Shown: positions 1-11,062, counted from the first letter of the stretch. The stretch is 64,000 nt of DNA from Ophioderma brevispina (GCA_023653785.1 JAMKCH010019834.1:124001-188000); one strand, 5' to 3'. Notes: generated from the sequence alone by a model not told the origin. Translations and numbers: made by a program.

Positions 1-157
1 ATTTCTAGTGTAGTGTCATATCATAACCAGTATTGAAAGTTAACTTTACAATTCTTTCCGAGTTTTCGCATGGCCCTTTTAGCTCTGCTAGTGGCAGTTC
101 ATACTACCGAACGTTTATAAAATAATCATCACTTCCGAGAAAAAGAGAAAGGGATGC

Positions 158-244
<87 letters not shown>

Positions 245-752
245 GATATTGAATGAAAGAGGCCTATGGGTAAAGACCTTACGTAGGATACGTCCTGCTC
301 ATTCCCGCGATTTGCAATTCTGGCATTTGCAGACGACCTAATTCCATTCCGTCAACAACCCGAAATTACTCAAATTAGATACTGCATTGCAGACTGCAAA
401 CGGCAAGCAGATTTTGGCTATTTGGTAAAAGCGGTCCCATGTTCCCATACACGACCTAAGTTATAATAAATTGTGTTAAGTAACACTTCAAACTACCTTG
501 TTCGTGCATATTTGTTACAGCTATTCATACAATCTTGAAATGAGAAATTATTGCTTTACCCAAACCATTCTCCCGAGTGCTGGTCTGCAAAATATACGCC
601 CTATGGTTTGACGGTTGTAGTTGCTACACTTTAAAAGGAGGTTACGAAGTTGTCTAGGGAAATAACAAAGTCAATGGCATTCAGATTGTTCCTATTTTCC
701 AGTTTTAAAAACTAATAAATAAAACGTTTACTAATTTTTTTATCCAATGAAG
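1..752 (+). repeat. Intron end, left copy of segmental duplication, with GA microsatellite
   Basis: This intronic sequence is repeated at about 25215-25917 in the same orientation, each copy leading into a B'' exon. By eye the first 130 bases differ at roughly one site in eight. A (GA)n tract at about 160-241 is nearly absent from the other copy. No coding sequence is seen. The duplication marks the ends of two adjacent five-domain units. Confidence 0.8.
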
Positions 753-968
753 CTCTGGAAACGATTGATATAACAACAAGTGAAGGTACCGATTATGCCA
801 GCAAAGACGGAGAGACTGTTACCCTAGCGCCAGGCGAGACTGCTGATGTATCTGTGAACATTATGCATGATGGGGAGGCAGAGACAAGTGAGGAATTTTC
901 TCTGAAAATATCTGGCACGGGTCTGGGTGCTATCAGTGAAGCAACGATTACTATAGCCGATAGTGATG
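753..968 (+). CDS. Exon: Calx-beta domain, C-terminal part (type 3, B'')
   Basis: This 216-nt exon is flanked by an acceptor (..CCAATGAAG) and a GTAAGT donor, and starts and ends in phase 1. It encodes a 71-residue B half beginning LETIDITTSEGTDYASKDG, with a type 3 signature (LAPGETADV, HDGEAET) and the usual ITIADSD ending. The acidic residues fit calcium ligation known for this fold. It closes a five-domain unit whose other exons are upstream of the window. It is almost identical to the exon at 25918. Confidence 0.85.
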
Positions 969-1039
969 GTAAGTGAAAGTCTGTGGTAGATTTACTTTCA
1001 ACACTTACGTGCGCTGGCCATCTCCAGGGAAAGATTTAT

Positions 1040-1237
1040 ATAATATTGAATGGCTTTGAGAATGATACAAGAATATATTGCACTCGCTAGAAAAATCTTG
1101 TATGAGTCGAAGACGAGTACAATATGATACAAGAATATATTGCACTCGCTAGAAAAATCTTGTACGAGTCGAAGACGGAGTTGAAGAACGAGTGCAATAT
1201 ATTCTTGTATCATACGAAAAAAGGCATTCAATATTAT
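1040..1237. mobile_element. Palindromic MITE-like element
   Basis: The ends are inverted copies: ATAATATTGAATGGC on the left and GCATTCAATATTAT on the right, followed inward by a paired GATACAAGAATATATTGCAC. A direct repeat of about 55 bases lies inside (1063-1117 and 1126-1180). It has no coding capacity and is probably a non-autonomous DNA element. Confidence 0.65.
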
Positions 1238-1467
1238 TATTATTATTTAAATATCAGGCTGACTCAAAAACTAAACCTTGCGTTGACAGTGTTGTAGTCA
1301 AACTGGCGAAAGATACAGTGTTCAAATAATGGCGTTCTCGCTAAAATTCCCGGATGCGATACAATATTAAAAAGAATGTTGTATTGCATCCGGGGACTTT
1401 TACCAAAACTGTACAATACAAAGATTTCTTTGCACCACTCGGAAGCCTGATATATATATAATAATAT

Positions 1468-1770
1468 ACAAATATTTAATGATCTTATTCGGGAACATAC
1501 GTTGGGAAATACAAGTAAGAGTCTGTGCACTCTCATGCATAACGTCAACAGTCGTAGCTAGTCGTATTGACCACAGCGAAAGAACCGATAAAAGAACTGA
1601 TAACACGGGTATCGAGGCTAGAGGGAAAATAGGCGTCTATTTCCCTGTGATCTCTCCTTCGCTCTCTTTCTCGCAAATAGTTAAACTATTTGTGGTCATG
1701 TGACGCCACTTTTGAACCAATCAATGAACATGAATATATTCATGAGGGATATTAATATAAATATATCCTT
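1468..1770. repeat. Dispersed repeat, copy 1 (related to 41014-41260 and 41800-42075)
   Basis: Begins ACAAATATTTAATGATCTTA, the same terminus as the hairpin at 41014-41197. From 1513 on (GTAAGAGTCTGTGCACTCTC) it matches 41800-42075 in the same orientation. Its right part (about 1710-1765) reappears inverted at about 41200-41260. It is probably a non-autonomous transposon family. Short ORFs here are not genes. Confidence 0.65.
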
Positions 1771-2016
1771 GGTCTACCTGGAAAACTATGTAGTTAAAAA
1801 ATTTAATTAGTTGTCGATTAGGTTACGCATTGATGGCAAATATATATTTACTGATATCACTATATCTTACGCTAGAGGGGAAATTTCTATTCAAAAACAT
1901 AGAGTGTGACGTTAGGCGAAATTTTTTTAAGAAAGGATCATTATAGACTAATGAAATTATTAAATTTTCGCCCTATGGTTACCACTCAGGAAAAATATAG
2001 ATATATATAATATATA

Positions 2017-3040
2017 TAAAGTTCGAAAGTGCTCCGTCGGCATGTATGTAAAGTTACATAAGCAGTGACCAAAGTCGGGGTAGTCGCTGCCGTAAAAAAG
2101 GACAAAGGCCAAAAGTTAACCGCTATGTCGGATATAATCCTTGAACATAACAAATAGGAATCAGTAGAAACATCCAAGAATGTAGAAATGATGGGCTCTA
2201 TCAGTGCCTGGGGCCCACCAAGACTCGTTTCTGATTAGAAAAACACAGTTTCTATCCCAGGCAGCGAGTCCGCGATTTGGAAAATGATTGCAGTAAATTG
2301 CCAGGAGACAAATTCGTTATTCCAAGTAAAAAGCGTTAGAGCCGTAGAGATGCGTTGTAGAGAAGCTCGTGTATACGCCGTGACTGACGCGCACCCGGTA
2401 CCCGCCGCACACTCGGACACAAGATAGAGGGGTGGTTTGGTATCGCCGAAGCTGAATGAAATCTTGAGAAGCCCAGTAGGCCGGAAAAATACGGTGGAGT
2501 TCAAATGTTGGACGGTTCTGCTGACAAGTTCAACAGTACTCACCTGTTTTTGAGGAAAGGACTGGAGTCGTGCTAAATCTACAAAGTTTTCAGTACAAAG
2601 TTCGAAGTGCTACGTCGGCAGGTATTGTAAAGTTACATAATCATTTGACCCAAAGTCGGTGTAGTCGCATGCCGTAAAAAGGCCAAAGCCCAAAGTTTTA
2701 ACGCCTAAGGTCGGATATAATCCTTTAACATAACAAATAGGAATCAGTAGAAACAATCCAAGAAATGATGGGCTTCTTCATCAGTGCCTGGGGCCCACCA
2801 AGACCCGTTTCTGAATAGAAAAACACAGTTTCTATCCCAGGCATAGAAAAACTGTGTTTTTCTATTCAGAAACGAGTCTTGTGGCTGCCCCAGGCACTGA
2901 TGAAGACCCATCATGTATTGGATTTTTCTACTGATTCCTATTTTTAGGTTTCAAGGATTATATCCGATATAGCGTTAAACTTTTGGCCTTTGGCCTTTTT
3001 ACGGCATGCGACTACCCCGACTTTAGGTCAACTGATTAAT
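2017..3040. mobile_element. Composite foldback element: two direct copies and one inverted copy
   Basis: A segment of about 245 bases occurs at 2017-2264 and again at 2596-2843. An inverted copy lies immediately next to the second, at 2844-3040, so the last two form a near-perfect hairpin around CCCAGGCATAGAAAAACTG. The 330 bases between the direct copies are unrelated. The arms end in TA-rich sequence. This is typical of a foldback or MITE cluster; no transposase was seen. Confidence 0.7.
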
Positions 3041-3135
3041 ATATATATATATATAATATATCTAAATATATATATATTATATATATAGAGCTATATATAT
3101 ATATCTATATATATATCTCTATAATATCTATATAT
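3040..3135. repeat. TA-rich simple repeat
   Basis: Runs of (TA)n with minor interruptions, adjoining the foldback element on its left. Confidence 0.8.
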
Positions 3136-3900
3136 ACAGCGTGAGAAATTGGCCGTTCTCCACACACACATTTGGTACGTGTCGTGTTAATGGTAGATAT
3201 ATAGGCCCGTAGAAAATTGTAACACGACACACGGACGTTGCACTTTACCACAAAAGTTACGTATGTGCTAGCTTTTTCGGATTTAATATCCCTCATCAGG
3301 CATCTGCAAAAATATATATACAACAATAAGACACCATACCTGGAATTGATAACTATGTATGATATATGAAAAGGCCTCAATACATGAACGAACAAAAACT
3401 TTTGCGATACGTTTTGCAATGTCAGTCATAGAAAAATGGAAAAAAATAAGCTAATTAAAATCAGATTCCCTATGAACGTCCAAGGCGTGAACTCTGAGTA
3501 GTAACTAGCAATGTAAATCTGTCTCGAAAGTCCTGGCTACGTCACTGATTCGGGGGGAAATTAGTCATGTGCACTCCCTCAAATGGCCCTGGGTACGCCA
3601 CGGAGGAGGAGGGTGTCAAGACTCAAGCATTTCCCCAATTGTTGTCGAGCTTGAGGAATGATTAAAGTGCGAGCGTTTTGCCGCGAAGGCCTATACGGTT
3701 GTTTCAGGCACATTCTTTAATAAAAATATGGAAACATGTTTGAACAGACGGAATTTACCAAACAATACACCCAATACATTACACAATACAATATTGGCTT
3801 ATTGGCAAGGAACCATAATTTATGTGCACTTGCCGTAAAGAAACGTTATTTTTTTCAGTGTAGGATTTTCCAATGAAAATCTATTTTTCTTCTCCTTCAG

Positions 3901-3999
3901 TTTCCATTGATTTCGTGTCTGCCACAGCAAATGTTGGGGAAGGGGATGGTACTGTTACACTGATGTTAACAAACTCTGGTGGTGGAACGGCTACTATTG
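3901..3999 (+). CDS. Exon: Calx-beta N-terminal part (unit 1, domain 1, type 1 A)
   Basis: 99 nt, phase 1/1, with a strong acceptor (TTCTCCTTCAG) and GTAAGA donor. Encodes SIDFVSATANVGEGDG followed by TVTLMLTNSGGG, the first beta strands of a Calx-beta domain. Closest in sequence to the exon at 27548, which holds the same position in unit 3. Confidence 0.85.
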
Positions 4000-4336
4000 G
4001 TAAGAATTTATAATGTTCAAAAGGGGTGACAATGCTTTCACAAAGTATTCCGTTAATTACTATGTTACTTAAAGTTATTGGGAAATTGAGATTTCAATTA
4101 ATTTCATATGGTTAAAAAAATGATGAAATGTTACTTCCCAAAGAGAATAATGAGATTGATAGAGAGGGGAGAAGTAGAGAGAGAGATAGACATAGAGAGA
4201 AAACATTCAGAGTACAACATCAAATCCGAGTATAACTACCTATAGTCAAGAGTAGATTTTGTACAAGTCAGATGTAACTAAAATAAAACGCGTGTGATGC
4301 AAGTACAACATATGTCTTGAATAAATTATTTTAAAG
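4000..4336 (+). other. Short intron without recognisable content
   Basis: 337 bases between paired A and B exons. Apart from a purine-rich GAGA-like patch at about 4150-4200, no repeats or ORFs worth naming. Confidence 0.6.
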
Positions 4337-4549
4337 CACTTACAACTAGCGACATTAACACAGTGGAAGGCGCGGATTATACTAGTAAGGACGGACAATC
4401 GGTTACCATTGCTGGATATGCCACTGAGAATGTTGTGATTGACATCACCGATGACACTGATGCTGAAATGAGTGAAATGTTTGATGTGACCTTCACTGGA
4501 GCTACTGGAACAACAACAACGTCAACAGTAACGATAGCTGACAACGATG
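4337..4549 (+). CDS. Exon: Calx-beta C-terminal part (unit 1, domain 1, type 1 B)
   Basis: 213 nt, phase 1/1, intact. It reads ALTTSDINTVEGADYTSKDG, then IAGYATENVVIDITDD, then FDVTFTGATG and TVTIADND. These are the diagnostic Calx-beta motifs: the DY..DG turn, the acidic DD loop and the terminal acidic strand. Donor GTAAAT. It completes the domain begun at 3901 and is most like 27842. Confidence 0.87.
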
Positions 4550-4693
4550 GTAAATAACACAAAATTCAATAAACGGAGTAGAGAGTACAAAAATCCTTTA
4601 AATGACTTTGATATGGCTTATTGACAATTTGTGTTTTGCTAATTACAGATTGTTCAGATACACATAATTCGAATGTCTATTATTTCATTACAG

Positions 4694-4792
4694 TCTCGGT
4701 CTCATTTACCTCACCGGCAGTGACTGTTGGGGAGGGAGATGGAGCGATTACTCTAACCGTTACCAACACAGGCGGCGGCACCAGCACTATAA
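4694..4792 (+). CDS. Exon: Calx-beta N-terminal part (unit 1, domain 2, type 1 A)
   Basis: 99 nt, phase 1/1, acceptor ..TTCATTACAG and donor GTAAGC. Encodes SVSFTSPAVTVGEGDGAITL and ends in the glycine-rich TNTGGGTSTI. The intron before it is only 144 bases, among the shortest in the array. Confidence 0.85.
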
Positions 4793-5039
4793 GTAAGCGG
4801 AAGCGGTACCATTACCTTTAATATATAATAATAATAGAGATTCGCGTCAATCTTCAGTGTAAACGACTCTGTGATACTCTATCATGTTTGCATTGTCGGG
4901 ATCTCACTTACGTATTGAGTGCAGTAAACAAATGAATCATGTCAAAATTTAATTCTTTGTGAATATTTACTTTTTGGTAATGGTAAAGTCTGAAATACAA
5001 TGAGAAATTAACCGATATAATGTATAATTTACTTTGTAG

Positions 5040-5252
5040 CATTATCGACCACCGATGTAGAAACATTAGAAGGCACTGATTATACCAGTAAAGATGGTGA
5101 GACAGTAACTATTGCTGGATATGCTACTGAGAGTATTTCAGTTACTATAACCGATGACATTGATGCTGAAATGAGTGAAACTTTTGACTTGACTTTCACT
5201 GGAGCTACTGGAGCAATAACGACATCTACAGTGACAATTACTGATAATGATG
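5040..5252 (+). CDS. Exon: Calx-beta C-terminal part (unit 1, domain 2, type 1 B)
   Basis: 213 nt, phase 1/1, intact. Reads ALSTTDVETLEGTDYTSKDG, then TIAGYATESISVTITDD and FDLTFTGATGAITTSTVTI. The segment ESISVTI replaces the usual ENVVIDI, a local divergence from its type 1 neighbours that is shared with the decayed exon at 36954. Confidence 0.86.
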
Positions 5253-5568
5253 GTAAATTAAACACCGATTTATACACACAAATTCAATTAGTTTGGATTT
5301 TTTTACTTAACCTAAGAATGATTGTATCGTGTTGCATATCAGTGAAAATTGATTTCAACACCCCCATGTAACAATCACTTCACGGCTCCTGTGGGTGGTT
5401 CTGAAACAGATTGTGTCAATCTCAGTTTATTTCTTGTTTTTGTTCTTTAATGTAAAAGTTACTTGTTCTTTCTCTTGATCTTATACCACTCTTTCATTTC
5501 ATAGCTAAGATTATTTAGAATATTAATGAAATATCCTAAAATGCACAATACTGTTATCGTTCTTTCAG
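5253..5568 (+). other. Short intron without recognisable content
   Basis: 316 bases; AT-rich with a pyrimidine-rich acceptor end (TTCTTTCAG). No repeat or gene recognised. Confidence 0.6.
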
Positions 5569-5667
5569 TGTCAGTTGATTTCACGTCAGCAACAGCTGTT
5601 GTTAATGAAGGAGACGGGACTGTTACGTTGACGTTATCAAATTCGGGAGGCGAAAGTGCCACTATTA
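5569..5667 (+). CDS. Exon: Calx-beta N-terminal part (unit 1, domain 3, type 1 A)
   Basis: 99 nt, phase 1/1, with good acceptor and GTAAGT donor. Encodes SVDFTSATAVVNEGDG and TVTLTLSNSGGESATI. Note NEGDG instead of GEGDG. Confidence 0.85.
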
Positions 5668-5974
5668 GTAAGTATTCATTAACGTAAAGTAATTTGAACC
5701 TTAGCAATGTTAAGTGACGCTTGCATCAAAGGGGGAGTATGTAACATTTCTGACGTCGGGATGTGCAAACAGTGTATAGTTTGGACAAATGGACTTGGAT
5801 GCATGCCGTAGTCAATTAGGAGTATTGCCTGCTCATGATCATGAAACTTTTAATCATTATGTTGCAGACACTGTATCTGTCAAAGGTAATCCCTCTTGGT
5901 CACAGTAATCATAAAATTGGATTCTTAAACAGCTGTGAAAATATAAGCAATTTCATTGGCTGATGCCCGGGTTC

Positions 5975-6180
5975 AATTCGACAATTGAACCCAGGTTGTA
6001 CGCACTGCGTATTGACGTTATTTTTTAGGTTGAAGCGCTCGCGTCATACCGCGTTTTGCTACGTTCGCGCGCGCCTGCCAACGTTGCGTCTCGTTGCGTA
6101 TGATAGTTTCGTTCAAGGGTTGTTCGATTGTTGCCATTGGGGGGTGGCAGTCCTTTCTTGTTTGTAGTTAAGGCCGTAAA
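5975..6180. repeat. GC-rich dispersed repeat (inverted relative at 49440-49630)
   Basis: A CpG-rich patch (GCGCTCGCG, CGCGTTTTGCTACGTT) unlike the AT-rich surroundings. It matches 49440-49630 in the opposite orientation, including the flanking GGTTCAATT and CTACGCACTGCG-like blocks. A short palindrome, GGGTTCAATTCGACAATTGA, lies at its left edge. The 60-codon ORF across it is not credible. Confidence 0.6.
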
Positions 6181-6223
6181 GTATCACGGAATTGGGTTAA
6201 AGATGACCTTAACATGAAAAGCT

Positions 6224-6425
6224 ATTTAAGAATGAGGAATAAAGGTATGATTTTGGGAACCGGTACTCTCTTTACGACGAATTGAAACCGGCGACACCAT
6301 TATTTTTGCGTGGAAGAACTCGGCATCCGGCCTCGTTCTTCCACTTAAAATAATGGTATCGCCTTGGTTTCAATTCGTCGTAAAGAGAGTACCGATTCCC
6401 CAAATCATACCTTTATTCTCTAAAT
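6224..6425. mobile_element. Hairpin MITE, arms of about 90 bases
   Basis: Left arm ATTTAAGAATGAGGAATAAA.. and right arm ..TTTATTCTCTAAAT pair along almost their whole length, including GGTACTCTCTTTACGACG and its complement. The loop is around 6318. No coding potential; a transcript would fold into a strong hairpin inside this intron. Confidence 0.75.
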
Positions 6426-6483
6426 AAAATCCCGGATAATATATTCAATCATCTGAGCAAACGCAGGGTACCTGGTGTTGAAA

Positions 6484-6992
6484 TTTCTTCTCGTAGAGGA
6501 CCAGCCTGTAGATCCCGTGACCAAATTCTGGGAACAAAGATTTTAAAGTGTTTTGGAGTTCCCAAAATATTATTTTGACCATGAAACTTAAAATACCCGC
6601 CGTTTTACATTTCAAGGTCAAGATGCTGTACTATCAGTGTACTATTAAAAGTTGTAAAATTAACTTTGTCATGCAAGAAAACATAATTAGACAATTGCAA
6701 CTATGAAATCGGATGATATAACCTTGACTAAAAGTGCGTTGACCTTTTGACACTTTTGGCCATAGCGTCCTCATTTGAGGTCGGATGTGTAACAATCTAT
6801 ATTTTTTTTAAATTCTTATTGTTCTCAATTTCGACCCTCCTTGTTACCTGTTTTTGCCATTCCCCAAATAATGAGAAAAAGACAAGTCCAAAACGTGCAA
6901 CATCTATCAGGGAACCCCAAAACACCTTCAAATCTTTGTTCTCAGAGTTTGGTCACTGGATCTAAAAGGCTGGTCTTCTACTATTCAAAGAA
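6484..6992. mobile_element. Foldback element with imperfect inverted arms
   Basis: Left arm (about 6496-6560, GACCAGCCTGTAGATC..) is the inverted partner of the right arm (about 6905-6985, ..GATCTAAAAGGCTGGTC), including a TTCTGGGAACAAAGATTT / AAATCTTTGTTCTCAGAG pairing. The centre of roughly 350 bases has no recognisable ORF. Confidence 0.65.
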
Positions 6993-7105
6993 TTTTCAAA
7001 GATTTCAGATCAGAAAGGCATTGCTGTCGTGGCATAAATGACATAATTTAACATTAACATATAGATGACAAAATATTAAATGTTGCCATTTTCTTTTATC
7101 ACTAG

Positions 7106-7318
7106 CACTTATGACGAATGACATTGACACCATAGAGGACACTGATTACATTAGCAGAGATAGTAGCATCTTAACCATCCCGGGATACGCTACTGAAGAT
7201 GTTGTGATTGATATAACCGATGACTCTACTGCAGAGAACGATGAAAAGTTTGATGTTACTTTTACGGGAGCCACTGGAACAACAACAACGTCAACGGTGA
7301 CAATTATTGATAACGATG
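7106..7318 (+). CDS. Exon: Calx-beta C-terminal part (unit 1, domain 3, type 1 B)
   Basis: 213 nt, phase 1/1, intact. Reads ALMTNDIDTIEDTDYISRDS, then IPGYATEDVVIDITDD and FDVTFTGATGTTTTSTVTII. It is more divergent at the front (IEDTDY, SRDSS) than other type 1 B exons. Separated from its A partner by 1.4 kb of foldback-filled intron. Confidence 0.84.
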
Positions 7319-7853
7319 GTAATTATATCGGAGAAAATGTCTAGTGCCCGAATACATCAAACTTGGAACATGTGATTAAAAGTGGTTGACCCGGTCATGA
7401 TCTGATTTTTTTTTTTTTCATATGTTCTTTTCTCCCTCACATGGAATCCTATCAGCAAAAACTTCAAATTACATTTTGGATTAAATCGGTCCAGCCGTTT
7501 GTATAATAGAAGGAAAAAATAATGTACTAAATTAGCCCACACGGATCGTGCTTTAAAATGCGTTCGCTCAGGAATTTGGAGAGCTTTTGGTCATAAAACA
7601 TCGAAGAACACTATTTCCAGGGCCTATTAAATGTCATGGGTGAGGAGTAAATATGAATTTTCTTCTGTACCAAAATCTAAATGTTGATGAAGTAAGCTGG
7701 TGCGGAGGTGCGTGTCGATAGGTCACCCCGGGGAGTCAACCATCTGTATTAATGTGCAACGAAAGTCAAAAGACAGAAAACAATCAAAAATAAATTACAT
7801 ACCACGTTTTGTGTTGTAGAAGTTAAGAGTAATACGTACGTTTTTACACTCAG
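7319..7853 (+). other. Intron, nothing recognised
   Basis: 535 bases with a T-rich run near 7407. No repeat family or ORF worth calling. Confidence 0.5.
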
Positions 7854-7951
7854 CACATATCGACTTCACTAACGCTGATTTGTCATTCACGAAGATGACG
7901 GTACAGTTACTGTATACACTCACAACACAGGTTATGTATCAGGGACTGTTA
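7854..7951 (+). pseudogene. Frameshifted exon: Calx-beta N-terminal part (unit 1, type 2 A')
   Basis: Has an acceptor (TTTTTACACTCAG) and a GTAAGT donor, but is 98 nt instead of 99. The first part reads HIDFTNADLSF and the second part EDDGTVTVYTHN in another frame, so one base is missing near 7889. Similarity to 23581 and 38285 (same position in units 2 and 3) shows what it was. It may be a dead exon or an assembly error. Confidence 0.65.
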
Positions 7952-8112
7952 GTAAGTACAGAATAGTTTTAATTATATTAGTTTGATATTCTTTTCTCTT
8001 TAAAGCTAAATAAAATATTTTCATATTCTAAATTTGACATATAGAGTTATGAATCTTCAAAAATACACGATTAGTGTTTCAGATTTTGGTACTGAAATCA
8101 TTCAGCTTGCAG

Positions 8113-8320
8113 CAACTGACATAAACAACAATGAGATACCAGACTATACAAAGTTTCGATGGAACGACAATTACCTTTGCAAGCGGGGAGGAGGGAAACG
8201 AGGACATTTTCTTGACGATCCTGAGATGGTGATTCTGAGGCTTTGATCGTGTACCATGTTTAATGACGGCGATGTCGGTATATCAACCCCACCGCAACCA
8301 TTACAGTGTGGATAACGCAG
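8113..8320 (+). pseudogene. Decayed exon: Calx-beta C-terminal part (unit 1, type 2 B')
   Basis: Aligns by eye with the intact exon at 23857: ATDINNNE.., then DGTTITFASGEEGNEDIF, with shifts of frame after about 8150 and again near 8240, and a degraded donor (GTCGTA). It cannot be read through in one frame. A 70-codon ORF overlapping it is only a fragment. Confidence 0.6.
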
Positions 8321-8602
8321 GTCGTATAGTGAAGTTTTATATTCTTAAAACTTATTATTTCATGTACGGCCAGACTAATAACTTTAAAGATATTAGTTTT
8401 ATTTTAAGCTACGATTAAAACATTTTATTTTACCATTACAAAGTGGCATATAAAATGGACATTCGTTTTAGCTTGGTGGCCTTGTTTGGTTTTGCTTTGC
8501 TTATAAAACTAACCACTAAGGTACTTGATATCATCAACGATAAAAAGCCATTTCAAATTCATCTTGATTCCATTTACTGTTCTAATCACTTCTCCTTTTC
8601 AG

Positions 8603-8704
8603 TCACCAAAGTCATTGGTTACCACCGGCTCAGCTGTGTTCCGAAGCAGATGGTACAGTTAGTCTTTACGCTGACAAATTTAGGAATGCAAAGTGGTCTG
8701 ATTA
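8603..8704 (+). CDS. Exon, probably degraded: Calx-beta N-terminal part (unit 1, type 3 A'')
   Basis: Good acceptor (TCTCCTTTTCAG) and GTAAGT donor, 102 nt, open in phase 1/1. Compared with 24957 its ends align but the middle is in a shifted frame; two compensating indels leave it open. It reads VIGYHRLSCVPKQMVQLVFT instead of an acidic GEGDG-like segment. It may still be spliced, but a normal strand is doubtful. Confidence 0.45.
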
Positions 8705-9683
8705 GTAAGTGGCGGTAAAGTTTGTTAACTAGCATTTCCTCTATCCAGTGCAAATGCATTTTACCAATTACATATTAAACGATTGATATTGCTTGTTTTG
8801 AGGCCAGTCACCGAAATCCATCGTTGACAGCGAAAATGCAACGATTTTTTCCACCCCGCCACGAAAGAGCCAATACATCTTTAAGGCGCGTGAAATAGAG
8901 TGTTTTGAGACAATTCACGAACATCAAACGACGTCCGACATTTCCTCATCATTAACCAGAAATTGACCATTTTTCTACAATGATTATTAATCTACGTCGG
9001 ATTACTGTGTATGTAGTATAAAAATGACACTGCGTACGCTAAGTATCGACAAAGATCGATGTAAAGTTACTACCCAAACAGTCTTGTAGGAAACGTTACA
9101 AATGACAGTAATTCCGTTGATGTAAGAGATGTTTACTGTGTAGTTTAACCACCGCAGTGATTTTCGTTTGTATAAGTAATCATAAAAACAAATTTTTTAG
9201 GTTTTTTCTTTTTTTAAAATTGTTTCTTTCATGACAAATAAGCAATCAATATACCCTATATGATATAAAGAATTCAATGTCCTATATGGTCACACCAGGA
9301 CGTACGATCATTGTGAAATTGTCTAATTTCATTATACACAGCATTATGTATTTGTCGAAATTGAATTTTGCAGAGGAAACGTACAAAAACATTGGATTTA
9401 GCTTATAGTAAATAAAATTAAATGTAAATTTTTGACCCAATTTTTTCGACACATTTATAAATTACCACAAAGCATGACCCGTTTGGAGCGTTGGAAGGTG
9501 CTCACAAAGACTAATGCAATTAAATGGGGAATTCGTGATTACTTTAATCAATTAAAATTTAGTTAATAATGAAATTAATTTTTACATTCATGATTAGTAT
9601 GACCAACAATGTCAGTTGTAGAAGACTCATAACACACAATTACTTTCTCGTAAGGTACCAATCCTTAAATACTGGTTTTAAAG
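8705..9683 (+). other. Intron, nothing recognised
   Basis: Nearly 1 kb of AT-rich sequence. I see no convincing repeat ends, exon or RNA gene. Confidence 0.5.
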
Positions 9684-9894
9684 CTCTTGGAACAAATGAT
9701 GGCATCGCAACCTGAAGGGACAGATTCTGAGTAAAGACGTGAAAATGGAACGGTACAGCAGGTGCAACGTCGATGTACGGTTAACTGTAATGAAGGACGT
9801 CGAGCGGAGGCCAACGAAGAATTATTCTTGAAAATGGTGTTTGAGTCTGGGGATTTATTACGCAAGCACAGTATACACATATCAGACAACGATG
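9684..9894 (+). pseudogene. Decayed exon: Calx-beta C-terminal part (unit 1, type 3 B'')
   Basis: Recognisable by alignment with 753 and 25918: CTCTTGGAACAAATGATGGC at the front, a TGAAGGGACAGATTCTGAG block, GCCAACGAAGAATTATTCTT in the middle and ATCAGACAACGATG at the end. Stops and frameshifts break it, and the donor is weak (GTACAA). It is a relic of the last exon of unit 1. Confidence 0.6.
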
Positions 9895-10412
9895 TACAAC
9901 ATACAAGAGGCTGTATAGACGGTGTATTATAAGAATAAGCGCCAGAACCTCAAAATAATTCCAAACAAAGGTTTGAAAACATACATTGGTATTATTACTA
10001 AAGAACAGTGGAATAGGAACGCAAGTTTACACAAGGGGGTTAACTGTGAAAGGGTCAGAATGTGTATTAAAAGTACAACTTATTCATCACGTTTCATGAT
10101 TAAAAAAATAAGTTTGCCCTATCTGTGGGTTTATAGTTGATAGTTATAAGGCAAAATATTTTTAAGGTCACAATAAGGGATTGTTTCAAATGGTGTCAAA
10201 TTGTTCGTCTACTGAACATAATAACATACACATTAGCTACAATCAAAATATGGCCGGACTGTATTGGGCCTATGGGACGTTACAAGCAAGAAACTTTGAA
10301 AGTCGCAGTTTCAAACACAGGTTCAGTATACATTTTTTATTGATCATGTTGATTGTAATGCCCCGAACAAGTGACACCGGTTTTAACGAAATCGAAAATG
10401 TTTTTTCTCTAG
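9895..10412 (+). other. Intron with fragment of a dispersed repeat
   Basis: Contains GTGTCAAATTGTTCGTCT at about 10193, a motif shared with the foldback at 17290-18148. The overlapping ORFs are not convincing. Confidence 0.45.
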
Positions 10413-10511
10413 TATCGGTCGACTTCACATCAGCTACATCATTAGTGGGCGAAGGAGACGGCACCCTTACACTTATGGTTACAAACTCGGGTGGCGGAAC
10501 TGCAATAATAG
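10413..10511 (+). CDS. Exon: Calx-beta N-terminal part (unit 2, domain 1, type 1 A)
   Basis: 99 nt, phase 1/1, acceptor TTTTTTCTCTAG and donor GTACGT. Encodes SVDFTSATSLVGEGDGTLTL and ends TNSGGGTAII. It opens the second five-domain unit. Confidence 0.85.
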
Positions 10512-11062
10512 GTACGTCGAATAGAAAAAGAGATCAGAACGTAATTCCAGATGACTGTACAGATCAGAAGAAAACGTCATGAAAGTTGTTGTAGTTGTAA
10601 CGAGTTTTGCTGTTGTTGTTGTTGTTGTTTTCCGCAAAGCGTACACCCATTACGAAACTCTTTTGGAAATCTCTCTCTGTGCAATATGTGGATTGCTATT
10701 ATGTTGTTCAGGTTGTTAGGAATTATATAATAGTGACAGAAGGTTGTTTCACACTCAAAATACAGTGCCCGACTAAGATAAGTATACCTGTAGAGATCGG
10801 AAGCAAAGCTGTGGTTCATCTTTAACAATTCGAGCTTATCAAACCAGGTCTGCATCGACTTGCAAAAATTTGGCCGTACGGCGGCGCTGTGAGCGACTTC
10901 ATTTTCCTATGAGCTAGGTTTCCTGCAAATCGGATCATTTACCCAATTATGTGTTTGGATTCATAACCTCACAAACATGCTCGTTCCGCCAAAAACTGAG
11001 CATGTTATCCCAATGCAAGCGCCACTGACTGAATATCCTACCTTAATGTTCTAAAACCCTAG
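10512..11062 (+). other. Intron with a GTT microsatellite
   Basis: Holds (GTT)n at about 10610-10630. The rest is unique-looking. ORFs on both strands here are low-complexity or chance. Confidence 0.55.

Larger units (their letters stand above)
969..3900 (+). other. Intron rich in palindromic repeats
   Basis: This 2.9-kb intron holds three repeat blocks listed separately (1040-1237, 1468-1770, 2017-3040) and a TA-rich stretch at about 3040-3135. Unannotated parts at 1250-1460, 1780-2010 and 3140-3900 show no coding sequence; 1340-1400 has a short inverted repeat around GATGCGATACAATATT. Confidence 0.6.
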
